Notes: generated by a model not told the origin, from the letters alone. Positions 1 to 9,465 are shown, counted from the stretch's first letter. The stretch is 64,000 nt of DNA from Alitta virens (GCA_932294295.1 OW028573.1:55121829-55185828); one strand, 5' to 3'. Program-made: numbers and translations.

Positions 1-427
1 TGCAAACTGCCATTTGATGCCACTGTAACCAAAAAGTAAACATTACACTTCACACAACCATCACAAAACACTTTAGATATGCAATAATATCTGTAAAAGT
101 ATTTCATATTGTGCATTTTCAAAAAATTGACACTGTTCACTTAGCTCATGCTAGCTATAAGTGAAAGCATTTCCCAGAAATTGACCCATTGAGAGCAACA
201 AAATTTCAACTCAGTGCTACAGTTAAATAAGTTGCATGGTTCTGATAAAAATTGCATAGCATGTTATTAAAATAAGCATGCCCTATAAAATTTTCAAAAA
301 AAAATAAAGACAGAAAAGAGAGAGGAAAGCAGAGAAAGAGAGACAAATAAAGAGAAAAGAAAAATAAGTAGAAAATAAGTGCTAATTGATAGAGAGAGAA
401 GAAGGAAAAAAAAAACAAAGCACTAGG
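1..427 (-). other. Region downstream of Gypsy pol (probable element 3' UTR)
   Basis: This stretch follows the pol stop codon on the minus strand. No copy of the LTR seen at 6312-6855 occurs here, so the element's 3' end is either beyond the window or lost. The part next to pol (about 300-420) is purine-rich on the plus strand, hence pyrimidine-rich in the element's sense strand, which is the wrong polarity for a polypurine tract. No gene seen. Confidence 0.4.
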
Positions 428-3400
428 TTAGTTGTAGCCTACATTGTGTCCATACCTATTTGGAGGCCCCCTACTGCGTTTAGGCACCGGGGGCTGTGCA
501 GGGGGGTCTGCATTCGACTCATCCTGAAAGAGGTCATTGAGATTTGGCTCCTCAGGGGGTTGGTCACTGGATCCCGTAGGGGTGTCCTGTGGCCCGGGGT
601 CGGGCAATAGACCATCCAAATCAAGGTGATTGGGCAGATCAGGGAGGTGGGGGAGGTCACCGGGAAGCACCTCAGCCAGATATGGCTTTAAATGATTGAC
701 ATTGACAATCTTTCTCTTCCCTGATCCATGGGCTTCAATCTCGTAGGAGACTTCATTAACCTGTCTTATCACCTTGTAAGGCCCCAGAAATTTAAGGCCT
801 AATTTCCTGTTGGCTATTGGTGGGTAAAATAAAAGTACCCAGTCCCCAATTTTGTAGACAGGATCACCTGACAGCTTGTTGTAATGTCTGGCTTGTCTTT
901 CTGCAGCCCTAGCTAGTTCTTGCCTAGCCAAATCATGTGAGGTCGCCAATGCATCTCTCACCCATTCCACATACTCCACTGGGCAGGACCTCTCATCCGG
1001 GACCTCACAGCCAAACACAAGGTCAACAGGAAGGTCGGACTCTCGACCTAACATCATCCGGTTGGGTGTTATACCTGTTGATTCATGGGGGGTGGCTCTA
1101 TAGGCACACATTACATATGGGAGGAGATCATCCCAATTAGACTTGTCCTCATCAACTAATTTAGCCAGCATGTCTTGTAAAGACCTATTGAATCTCTCTA
1201 CCATACCATCCGACTGGGGGTGATAGGGAGTTGTTCTGGTCTTGCTGATGCCTAGCAGTTTGCAGAGGTCTTTAAAAAGTTCTGCTTCAAAACAAGGACC
1301 TTGGTCTGAGTGCAATTGCAGAGGACAGCCAAATCGCACAATGAAATTAGTGACAAGTGCATCAGCAACAGTCATAGACTTCTGGTCTGGTAAAGCATAA
1401 GCCTCAGTCCATTTTGTAAAGTAGTCCACAATGACCATGATGTACTTCTTGCCAGCTTCAGTTTCAGGGAGAGGGCCTAATATGTCGATGGCGACACGCT
1501 CTAGGGGATTCCCCACTGGCCTCTGCTGCAGAGGCGCCCTCTTCTGGGTGCTGACCTTGCGTTTTTGGCATGGATCACACCACTGACACCACCGGATAAT
1601 GTCATCCCTATACCCAGGCCAGTAAAAACGACTCCTGACTTTAGCAATGGTTTTGTTGATACCCATGTGACCTCTGAGTTGCGAGGAGTGGAGAAATTCA
1701 AAAATTTGCCTCCTGAGAGCAGGTGGCACCACCAGTTGGGTGGTCTCTTCTCCATTGGGCATTTTGCACGTGCGCACAATTTTTCCATTGCTTAATTGGA
1801 GACAATTAAACTGAGCCCAGATATTTTTGAGCTGTGGCCCTGCAAGAGTGATTGTATTGAAAGGAGGTCTTTCCCCTTTCTCAAGCCACTCCCTGACCTG
1901 TCTGAGGTCATTGTCTTCAGTTTGAGCTGACTGCAGCTGTTCCTCCGACAGTGTTTCTAGCCAGTTAGCAGGCCTTTGTTGGAGGGATCCACAGACATAT
2001 GGATCATACAGAGACATTGAGGGCCCTCCTATTTGGCTGTCAGAGCCAGTTGGATCACTCAGGTGACTGAGGTTCTGCCTTCTGCCTAGCGGTGGCGCTG
2101 CAGTAGGCATGTCAATTTGTGCATAGTTGTGACAGTTAAAGCCATGCCTGATGTTCCAGGCCTTAATCTGTGCACAAACAGGTGTTTCATGAGCTTCATC
2201 AGGGCAGTCAGGGCGTTTGCAGGATCTGACTGGGATGCGGGAGCATCCATCTGCCTTGCTGTGTTTCTTGCCTTCCCTGTGCTCTATCTTGAAGTCATAT
2301 TCCGCGAGAGCAGCCATCCAGCGAGCCAGCATACCTTCCGCATCTTTGAAACGTTGCAACCAGACAAGGGCTTTGTGGTCAGTCCTCACGATGACGTTGG
2401 GTTGACCATATAAGTATGGCCGAAATATTTTAGCCATTTTGACTATTGCCAAGAGCTCCTTGTATGTAGTACAATACCTTTTCTGACTGGTACTCAAGCT
2501 TTTGCTTGCATAAGCAATCACTTTTTCTTCCCCGTCAATTATTTGGGAGAGTACACCTCCAATAGCTGTATCAGAGGCATCAGTGTCCAGTATCACCTGA
2601 CAACCCTCTCTTGGAAGTGCAAACACTGGAGCAGAGACGAGAGCCTCTTTCAGTGTTTCAAATGCACTCTGGCAATCAGAGTTCCAATTGTAGGGTGTCT
2701 CTTTCTGTGTCAGTGCATTTAGAGGTGCAGCTACCTCTGAGAAGCTTGGCACATATTTCCTGTAGTATGATGCAAAGCCAATAAAGCTTCTGAGTTCATG
2801 CACATTCACAGGTTGGGGCCACTTGGAAATGACTTCAATTTTCCTGGGATCAGGCCGCACTCCTTGTCTTCCCACCACATGACCTAAGAAAGCCACTTCT
2901 GTTCTAAATAGCTCACACTTGCTAGGTTTTAGGCGCAGGCCTGCAGCACCCAGTCTGTCAAAGACTTCTTTCAAGTGGGCTATGGTAGCTTCAAAAGTCT
3001 GGCCACAGACTATTACATCATCCATGTAGCAGAGGCACTGTTCAGTGTTCATACCACGTAAAACCAACTCCATGAGTCGCTCCAATGTAGCAGGTCCGTT
3101 GGTGACCCCAAATGGCATGACCTTAAACTGGTAGTGACCTCTGGGAGCGGTAAAAGCAGTCTTTGCTTTGTCTCCCTCATCCATGGCGATCTGCCAATAC
3201 CCTGATGAAAGATCAAGGGTGCAGAACCATTTTGCTCCAGCCAAACTATCAAGGCAGTCGTCAATCCGTGGAAGTGGATATGCATCACGGCGGCAGACGC
3301 CGTTTAATTTTCTATAGTCAACACAGAAACGATAACTTGAATCCTTCTTCCTCACCAGCACTGGTGGAGAGGACCATGGGCTGTCACTGGGCTCAATAAC

Positions 3401-4477
3401 CCCTTTAGCCAACATTTTGTCCACCTCCTCCCCAAGTGCACGTCGCTGGGCCCAGCCCAACCTACGAGGTGGCACTTTGATTGGAGCGTGGTCTCCTGTA
3501 TCAATTCTGTGTTTGACTAAACTGGTCTGTCCAAGACCATACTTTCCACCCTCAAAGCAGTGTTCATATTCAAGCAAGAGTTTGCTTACTGACTGCTTCT
3601 GAGTGTGGGATAAATCAACTGCCCCATCTACTAATGGCTGTAAGTGCTCAGGCAACTCCTGATAAAGGCCAGGATCCACTGAGCACGCAAATATGGATGA
3701 TGAATTAACAGGCTTGTCATGGACCATGTCTACTGGATCCAAATGGGCCAGCATAAGTCCTTTAGCCAAAGTCCGAACACTCCCACTCACGTTGGTGAGC
3801 TCTAGTGTGAGGGACTCACATGACCTGTTTATCACATACCTGGGCAGCAAAATGCCCTCCATGTTGCAGACTTCTGCAATAGGTTCAATTACATCATACA
3901 ATCCTGTGCTATTTCCCCACCTTTGGATATGTACATCTACATAGCATACATGCCCAGGCAACAGAGTTGTGGCTTCCGTGAGGGCCACCTGTCCACCTTC
4001 ATCTGGGCGTCTCCCATGACAGGAAACAAGTTTGCCACCAATTTCCAGGGATCCAGTCCTACAGTGGAGAATAGCATCATGTTTAACTAAAAAGTCCATA
4101 CCCAAAACTCCTGGAAGGCCACCCATGTCGGCTACAATAATGTCTGCACTAAATCTACATCTAGCTAACTCTATGACAAATGTAGCAGTCCCATAAGTGG
4201 TAATTTGACCTCCATTGGCCGCGTTGATCGGCCATTTCATAGGAGTCAAATGAGGACGATAACTAGGGGCTAGCCGGTCATACATGGCTTTACTCATCAT
4301 GGTGACTTGAGCACCAGAATCAACTAGCAGGTTTGCTGCTTTTGACCCAAAATAAACAGTCAAATACCAAGCGACATGCTGGTCTAAGACTGTAGCAACT
4401 CTTGGCCAATACTGCCCCAGTTGGACACCTGGCCAACATTCATCCTCCCTTCCAGACAACAGCGGGGCTGTGGGCAT
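428..4477 (-). CDS. pol: Gypsy Pol polyprotein (protease, RT, RNase H, integrase)
   Basis: A 1349-residue open frame counted from its first ATG. The frame is open upstream to 4510 and is probably entered by -1 frameshifting from gag, not by initiation. Aspartic protease: LLVDSGAQVT near residues 50-59 and GVLGMDFL near 123-130. Reverse transcriptase: LDLSSGYWQI at about 421-430 and the YMDD catalytic box at about 484-487. RNase H: acidic residues near 631, 674, 700 and 743. Integrase: HHCC zinc domain at about 930-970, then a D,D-35-E core with Asp about 998 (AIDILGP), Asp about 1058 (HSDQG) and Glu about 1094 (GMVERFN), followed by a GPY/F-type module (LGPYKVI). All main catalytic residues are present and no stops or frameshifts are seen. 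The C-terminus is proline/aspartate-rich and ends at TAA 430-428. I see no envelope-like frame downstream in the window. Confidence 0.95.
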   Translation of the reverse strand: MPTAPLLSGREDECWPGVQLGQYWPRVATVLDQHVAWYLTVYFGSKAANLLVDSGAQVTMMSKAMYDRLAPSYRPHLTPMKWPINAANGGQITTYGTATFVIELARCRFSADIIVADMGGLPGVLGMDFLVKHDAILHCRTGSLEIGGKLVSCHGRRPDEGGQVALTEATTLLPGHVCYVDVHIQRWGNSTGLYDVIEPIAEVCNMEGILLPRYVINRSCESLTLELTNVSGSVRTLAKGLMLAHLDPVDMVHDKPVNSSSIFACSVDPGLYQELPEHLQPLVDGAVDLSHTQKQSVSKLLLEYEHCFEGGKYGLGQTSLVKHRIDTGDHAPIKVPPRRLGWAQRRALGEEVDKMLAKGVIEPSDSPWSSPPVLVRKKDSSYRFCVDYRKLNGVCRRDAYPLPRIDDCLDSLAGAKWFCTLDLSSGYWQIAMDEGDKAKTAFTAPRGHYQFKVMPFGVTNGPATLERLMELVLRGMNTEQCLCYMDDVIVCGQTFEATIAHLKEVFDRLGAAGLRLKPSKCELFRTEVAFLGHVVGRQGVRPDPRKIEVISKWPQPVNVHELRSFIGFASYYRKYVPSFSEVAAPLNALTQKETPYNWNSDCQSAFETLKEALVSAPVFALPREGCQVILDTDASDTAIGGVLSQIIDGEEKVIAYASKSLSTSQKRYCTTYKELLAIVKMAKIFRPYLYGQPNVIVRTDHKALVWLQRFKDAEGMLARWMAALAEYDFKIEHREGKKHSKADGCSRIPVRSCKRPDCPDEAHETPVCAQIKAWNIRHGFNCHNYAQIDMPTAAPPLGRRQNLSHLSDPTGSDSQIGGPSMSLYDPYVCGSLQQRPANWLETLSEEQLQSAQTEDNDLRQVREWLEKGERPPFNTITLAGPQLKNIWAQFNCLQLSNGKIVRTCKMPNGEETTQLVVPPALRRQIFEFLHSSQLRGHMGINKTIAKVRSRFYWPGYRDDIIRWCQWCDPCQKRKVSTQKRAPLQQRPVGNPLERVAIDILGPLPETEAGKKYIMVIVDYFTKWTEAYALPDQKSMTVADALVTNFIVRFGCPLQLHSDQGPCFEAELFKDLCKLLGISKTRTTPYHPQSDGMVERFNRSLQDMLAKLVDEDKSNWDDLLPYVMCAYRATPHESTGITPNRMMLGRESDLPVDLVFGCEVPDERSCPVEYVEWVRDALATSHDLARQELARAAERQARHYNKLSGDPVYKIGDWVLLFYPPIANRKLGLKFLGPYKVIRQVNEVSYEIEAHGSGKRKIVNVNHLKPYLAEVLPGDLPHLPDLPNHLDLDGLLPDPGPQDTPTGSSDQPPEEPNLNDLFQDESNADPPAQPPVPKRSRGPPNRYGHNVGYN

Positions 4478-4507
4478 GGGATCCAGCCCCGCAGTTTTTA
4501 GTTTAAA
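4462..4507 (-). promoter_or_regulatory. -1 ribosomal frameshift signal between gag and pol
   Basis: The sense strand reads TTTAAAC at 4507-4501, phased in the gag frame as T TTA AAC, immediately followed by the gag TAA (4500-4498). Slipping back one base gives TTT AAA CTA, which is exactly the pol frame. That frame has a stop just upstream (TAA at 4513-4511) and is open from there on. After an 8-nt spacer there is a perfect 9-bp stem (GCGGGGCTG, 4492-4484, with CAGCCCCGC, 4470-4462) around a 13-nt loop. X XXY YYZ plus a stem 5-9 nt downstream is the classical eukaryotic -1 frameshift design. Confidence 0.9.
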
Positions 4508-6021
4508 GGCTTAGACTGTGAAGTGTTTGGGCAATTTCGCTTGAAATGCCCTGGCTGGTCACAGCCAAAACACTTAGGGGGTTCTCTCTTGCCCTTGGGC
4601 CGTAATCTAAGCTGCTCTGTGAGGGCTTTGACCTGGTCAGCTAAGGTCTTCAGCTGCTGGTGTACAGAGCTGTCTGCAGACAATGCAGGTCCCTGGGGAT
4701 TATCAGCTGCAGCAACCTGCATGGGCAGGCCTACCTCTTGTGATATTAACAAGTTGGTAAGTGAGAGTTCACTTTGTACAGCATCCCCTTTTGGTTTCTT
4801 GAGGCAGTTAACTGCAGTAGCCTGCTGAAACTGTATAGCCAGGTCAATGGCGCCCTGCACAGTTCTAGGCTTGTTAGCTTTCAGCCACACAAACATATTG
4901 TGGGAACCAGCTGTTTCCAGGAAACGATCTCTGGCTATCCTTTCCTGCTCATCAGGTATAGCCTGAGGATGGGCTTTTCTTACAAGATCATACAGGTAAT
5001 GACCAAAGGTCTCAAGATCCATGGATTGATCTCTTTTGATCATGGCTAATTGATCTCTGTAAGTCTCCAAAGATCTCTCATTATTAAAAACTGACAGCAG
5101 TTTATACAAAAGATCTTCAAAAGTTGCAGGAGTGGGCATTGTTTTTATGCGGATTTTCGCATTTCCCACTATATTATTCCACAAATGGAATTTCCTGTCC
5201 TCACTATCCCAGCTATTATAGTCAGCTACCCTGGTAAAGTCATCCACAAACTCAGCAAATGAGTTAGACTTCCCATTAAAGGTTGGTGACAACACTTCTT
5301 TCATGGGCCTTCTTCTGACCTTTTGACCTCCAGAAATGGGAGACATTGGTCTGTGTATATTAGATCCATAAATTGGGTAGCTATATGGCCTATTATCTGC
5401 ATTGGCATGGGCATCATGACCTAGATAGGGCCTGTCAACAGGTACATGGACATCATGACCTAGATATGGCTCATGGCTCCTTGTCTCACCCCTGTTGAGG
5501 GGTAATTGCCAGTCAGTCAGTGACGGTCTAATGAGCTGGTGTCGGTTTGCATCCCAGTCTTGGGACTCTCTTGACTCATGTCTAATGAAGTCATGGTCTG
5601 TTGGTCTCTCTGGTAGCAGAGGTCTATTCTGCCACCTGTCAAATAGATCTGATGTAGATCCAGGGTGCCAGTAACTAGCAACAGAGTCCTGTCTGCCTGA
5701 GTCCTGTCTGACTGAGAAAGGAGCCCAGGATGCTGGTACAGAACTATTTATGCTGGGCTGGTGTCTAGCTGGAGTTGAAGAACTAGGTCCCATCTGCCTG
5801 TGTCTTTCATCTTGATCCAGTTCCCTGATCCCTTCATAGGAAGATCTTGATCCATGGCTCATTGGAAGAGGTCTTGCAGGCGTCCTCTGGAAATCTTCAG
5901 GCCTTCTCAGAGAGTCTCTTGAGTTTCTAGGCACATTTGAGGCTTCTGTAGGACGGCCTACAATCCTTGATCTCAAGGTCATATAGGGGGTGCTCCCCGA
6001 ACTTTGTGCAGAATAAGCCAT
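4498..6021 (-). CDS. gag: Gypsy Gag polyprotein
   Basis: A 507-residue frame from an ATG at 6021, with no nearer upstream start in frame. The N-terminal ~220 residues are low-complexity, rich in Arg, Ser, Pro and Asp, with a short repeated block (PYLGHD, twice). Residues about 235-400 form a retrotransposon Gag/capsid-like region (SPTFNGKSNSFAEFVDDF onward, with the conserved FEDLLYKLLSVF stretch). A hydrophilic helical segment precedes one CCHC zinc knuckle, CFGCDQPGHFKRNC, near the C-terminus, the expected nucleocapsid RNA-binding motif. The frame ends in KPLN then TAA inside the frameshift signal, so most ribosomes would make Gag alone and a minority Gag-Pol. No frame damage is seen. Confidence 0.93.
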   Translation of the reverse strand: MAYSAQSSGSTPYMTLRSRIVGRPTEASNVPRNSRDSLRRPEDFQRTPARPLPMSHGSRSSYEGIRELDQDERHRQMGPSSSTPARHQPSINSSVPASWAPFSVRQDSGRQDSVASYWHPGSTSDLFDRWQNRPLLPERPTDHDFIRHESRESQDWDANRHQLIRPSLTDWQLPLNRGETRSHEPYLGHDVHVPVDRPYLGHDAHANADNRPYSYPIYGSNIHRPMSPISGGQKVRRRPMKEVLSPTFNGKSNSFAEFVDDFTRVADYNSWDSEDRKFHLWNNIVGNAKIRIKTMPTPATFEDLLYKLLSVFNNERSLETYRDQLAMIKRDQSMDLETFGHYLYDLVRKAHPQAIPDEQERIARDRFLETAGSHNMFVWLKANKPRTVQGAIDLAIQFQQATAVNCLKKPKGDAVQSELSLTNLLISQEVGLPMQVAAADNPQGPALSADSSVHQQLKTLADQVKALTEQLRLRPKGKREPPKCFGCDQPGHFKRNCPNTSQSKPLN

Positions 6022-6038
6022 GTGGTGTCACTGACTAT

Positions 6039-6252
6039 TTGTGCTGACTTAGCACTTGTTTGTACTGAAAAGTACAGTTCTGCTTTTCTTGTACTGACTA
6101 AGTACAAATTTGCACTGCCAAAATGCAAATATATATCAGAAGGTGGCTTCTGAAAATCAAGGCTGTACTGACAAAGTACTTCCTACTGGTTTTTCTGCAC
6201 TGAAAAGCACAGAATTGTACTGACAAAGTACAATTGTTAGAAGGTAGCTTCT
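6039..6252 (-). other. Leader with nine consecutive short hairpins
   Basis: Between the primer site and the gag ATG lie nine back-to-back inverted repeats: 6041-6055, 6061-6076, 6089-6107, 6108-6130, 6137-6152, 6165-6179, 6195-6212, 6213-6235 and 6239-6252. Six share a core of the kind GTACT-loop-AGTAC with loops GAAA, GACTA or GACAA; two share AGAAG-GTRG-CTTCT. Stems run from 5 to 9 bp. At 6195-6212 the stem pairs only in the sense RNA, through two G.U wobbles. A packaging (psi) or translational role is inference. Confidence 0.75.
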
Positions 6253-6289
6253 TTCAACCAGCAATTTTCTATCATAATCAGAGGCTAGG

Positions 6290-6307
6290 GTCCCACATCG
6301 GGCGCCA
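6290..6307 (-). other. Primer binding site, tRNA-Lys-like
   Basis: Four bases inside the 5' LTR end, the sense strand reads TGGCGCCCGATGTGGGAC, complementary to a tRNA 3' end finishing in CCA. It is closest to tRNA-Lys (CUU type), a common primer for invertebrate Gypsy elements; the match to that tRNA is from memory and not exact. Confidence 0.8.
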
Positions 6308-6415
6308 AATCTGTAGTGGTTCTCGCTCTGCTATAGGCCTGGTGACCACAGTAAGTAGTTCTTAGACTCTAGCTCTGATATGATAGAGAAGCAACTCAGT
6401 CATTGAGTTTATACA

Positions 6416-6421
6416 TTTATT
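6416..6421 (-). terminator. Poly(A) signal AATAAA in Gypsy LTR
   Basis: The sense strand reads AATAAA about 105 bp before the LTR end, as expected for the R/U5 region. It would act in the 3' LTR, which is outside the window. Confidence 0.5.
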
Positions 6422-6707
6422 AACATACATCAAATATAACAGTACAGTGGTGCCCACTACGGCATGACCTATGCTTGGGCAGTCAGGTGTCTGACTTCAA
6501 CAGTGCTTAGTTCTACTACAGCATGTCATATGCTGGACAGTCAGGTGGCTGACTATAAGTTCTAGTGAATACTAGATGGATCTGCTCAGACAGAGTATTA
6601 TACAGGAAGCTGTATGACTCTAGTAAGTCTGGGGCCAAACAGAGGATCTTACACAGGTTGCTGTGTCACTCTAGTCAGGTCTGCCCTAGAACCCCAGTGG
6701 GCTGGGG

Positions 6708-6715
6708 TATTTATG
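6708..6715 (-). promoter_or_regulatory. TATA-like box in Gypsy LTR
   Basis: The sense strand reads CATAAATA, about 145 bp inside the LTR start and about 290 bp ahead of the AATAAA, consistent with a U3 promoter. Position and motif only. Confidence 0.45.
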
Positions 6716-6855
6716 CTACCCTGGTCACATGACCACTGGTCACCTGACCAGGCTGACCAATGAGAAGCCAGCAGGTGCTGCCCCTGGTGGCAGGGAGCTC
6801 ATTTGGCTGGAGGCACTCTCAGAGGCAAGATCTCTACAATGGCAAGATCTCTACA

Positions 6856-7395
6856 CTATTACTGCTACTAATACTACTACTACTAATACTACTGCTACTG
6901 CTACTGCTACTACTACTACTACTGCTACTGCTACTACTACTGCTACTATTACTGCTACTAATACTAATACTACTACTAATACTACTGCTACTGCTACTAT
7001 TACTACTACTGCTACTGCTACTACTACAGCTACTATTACTGCTACTAATACTACTACTACTGCTACTACTACTGCTACTATTACTACTACTGCTACTGCT
7101 ACTACTACTGCTACTATTACTGCTACTAATACTACTACTAATACTACTGCTACTGCTACTGCTACTACTACTACTACTGTTACTGCTACTACTACTGCTA
7201 CTATTACTGCTACTAATACTAATACTACTACTAATACTACTGCTACTGCTACTATTACTACTACTGCTACTGCTACTACTACTGCTACTATTACTGCTAC
7301 TAATACTACTACTACTAATACTACTGCTACTACTACTGCTACTACTACTACTACTACTACTACTACCACTACTACTACTACTACTGCTACTGTAA
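6856..7395. repeat. Trinucleotide microsatellite (TAC)n with GCT/ATT variants
   Basis: About 540 bp of TAC/CTA triplets interspersed with TGC and TAT variants, in higher-order blocks of about 130 bp. Several long open frames (poly-Thr, poly-Leu, poly-Val) exist here only because the repeat contains no stop in those phases. The Gypsy LTR starts exactly at its edge. Confidence 0.97.
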
Positions 7396-9334
7396 AGGTA
7401 CAGTAGTTGATAAAATAATTATTAAATAATGGCAATGCATCTTACCCAACACTAAACGATCTGGAATATGCCGTATGATTTCGTTGTAACACAATGATTG
7501 GCCATGAAATCATTTCAGAACTGGCAAATGCCTATAGCTAAGTGATATAAAAATGTTTTCATATAATTGAAACTCTACGATAATTAAACTAGCGGGTATC
7601 AGGAGTTCATGGGAGTCAGTTAGTTTTCAAATGATGGGCAGTGTAACAGCTATGCTGTTGATTCATGAATCATGTAATGCTGATTTTAGTGTTGACTGGC
7701 TTTATTCATTTTCAATCTTTCTTGCTCTTGTTCAGAGTCCATTTAAAGCCTGTGACACTGAAGGTGTTAATGCTGATACATATGCTAAGGACAATCAAAA
7801 ACAGCAATTTTAATAAAATTCTAATGGAAAATGTTGCAGTTTGTATCAGAAACAAAAAGGCATTCGATCTTGACTTGAAATGATGTATGATGTGTGTTCG
7901 ATGACAGACATTTGGAAGTCGAGTCAATTAATCTTATCATGTGTACAAGCGGCTGTTCACATCAGTTGTTTCACCATTTTCAACATCTTTGGCGCCTAAA
8001 AAGCTTATCACATAATTCCACGTACCTAACATGTCCCAGTGCAGTGTCTGTGTGCTAGTGATATCTTATCAATTTCATTTGCCTGATTTGATGTAAAAGT
8101 CGATTAAAAATCGTGTTTGACTCAACTTTTACTCCCTGCTTTTCTCCCTGTCTTATGGGAAACTGGGAATGTAAGATGTTTTATGGTGCAAAAGTGACAG
8201 ATAGTTATTAGGTGAAGATGGAAATGTTTATTGCTACAAGCTCCCCTCACCGCTCAAGCCTTATCATCTCATCCCTACATCTGCCTCTTGCAGATGGTTA
8301 GACCAGCAGCATTAAAAGAAGAATAAATCATACAAAAAAAAATCACACATTAATATTATAAGACTCCAGCTGCGGCATTTTTGTATTGCATTTCTCAATG
8401 GGTTAACCAGTATAACTGTTACGCCTTGTTTGACTGGAATACACTATAAGTCAGACAGGGTAAGTAATCTAATTTTGATTAGCGTGTGACACAAACAACT
8501 AAATGGTTATCAAGATAATTGCAATTCGGTGCGGCGTATTACAAAGAAAGAAATCCAGGCCATAGTCACAGACCTGGACAAAGACAACCAGATAGATTGT
8601 TCTTGAGGTTAATGGAAGAACAGGCAGTGACCACTGAAATCAGATAGTGGCCCATCAAATTACAGACAAACTAGTATTGCATAGCGACAAGGGGGCAGAG
8701 GAGCAGAGCACTAAAGGTCACTCAGATGAATAGCAATCACTGTGCGGAGTGTAAGGCAAAGGGTAAGTGGAATATTTTGCAGAGAAATAAAAAACTAAAC
8801 GCCAGTGGGTTTGATTAAAGAGTAATGGAGCTGATAGAGTTAATTTCAGGCCTCAGTGGCTTGCATGTCAGTTTAAGTAATCAGGATTCCAACAGAGACT
8901 AGACAAGCAACTGCCAGACATCCGGCCCTAATGGCTGACTCTGTAATTTATTGAACCACTTTTTTTTGTTGTGGTCATTGATCGGCCATTGCCCGATGGG
9001 GGAAGTAGGGCATTCATCTGAAATGCACCCGGATACAAGTCTCATCAATTACTTTTCCTGATTTGATAGGAGGTCTTAGACGTAAAATTACTCTCCGTGC
9101 AATGGAGTTTATGAACAGAGTAATTATTAGACATTTTACGATAATCTCAAACCAATGTGATTGAAATTCCAGATGTCGTAAATGGGTCCAGCCAGCTCGA
9201 TCCCAACGTTCAGATCACACGGGTTGCATCTTTAATGCTGTCTGTGGTTTAAAACGAGCTGAAAATCTCAATCTACTGCAAATGCAGAGATCGTTTAATT
9301 TCCCATGAGTTTTATTCATCAAAGGCAATATTTT
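7396..9334. other. Non-coding stretch
   Basis: AT-rich DNA with no gene that I can support. A less AT-rich block at about 8520-8960 is compositionally distinct and may be conserved non-coding DNA, but this cannot be shown from one sequence. Confidence 0.5.
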
Positions 9335-9465
9335 ACAATTATTGCACAGTTGCAAGTGCAATATCAGTTTTTATGGCATCGAGACAACCGATATATTGCA
9401 CGAAGTGAAGCCAAGTGCAATATTGGTTGTTGATATTGCATGAGTTACTGTGCAGTACTTGTTAT
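9335..9465. repeat. Imperfect palindrome (MITE-like hairpin)
   Basis: The arms ACAACCGATATATTGCAC and GTGCAATATTGGTTGT are inverted copies. An outer pair (GCACAGTTGCAAGTGCAATATCA and its imperfect reverse complement near 9432-9462) continues the fold. No target duplication found. Confidence 0.45.

Larger units (their letters stand above)
428..6855 (-). mobile_element. Ty3/Gypsy LTR retrotransposon, one LTR in window
   Basis: Order in the sense (minus) direction: 5' LTR (6855-6312), primer binding site, 210-nt structured leader, gag, -1 frameshift signal, pol (PR-RT-RNaseH-IN). The domain order with integrase last is that of Ty3/Gypsy elements. Both long frames are uninterrupted, so the copy is young or under selection. 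The body is clearly more GC-rich than the flanks. The downstream LTR is not visible; the true left boundary lies at or beyond position 1. Confidence 0.95.
6312..6855 (-). repeat. 5' LTR of the Gypsy element
   Basis: About 530-544 bp with TGTAG...CTACA inverted ends (sense strand starts TGTAGAGATC and ends CCACTACA). The outer end is ambiguous because a 17-bp segment, GGCAAGATCTCTACA plus two bases, is tandemly duplicated (6822-6838 and 6839-6855). It contains a TATA-like box and a poly(A) signal in sense orientation. Confidence 0.85.

Noticed and set aside
2117..2413. Plus-strand frames inside the Gypsy and BEL elements
   Set aside because: Antisense shadows of the pol and gag frames without independent features.
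6729..7435. Long open frames giving poly-Thr, poly-Leu and poly-Val proteins
   Set aside because: They are translations of the TAC microsatellite in three phases; no initiation context or non-repetitive domain.
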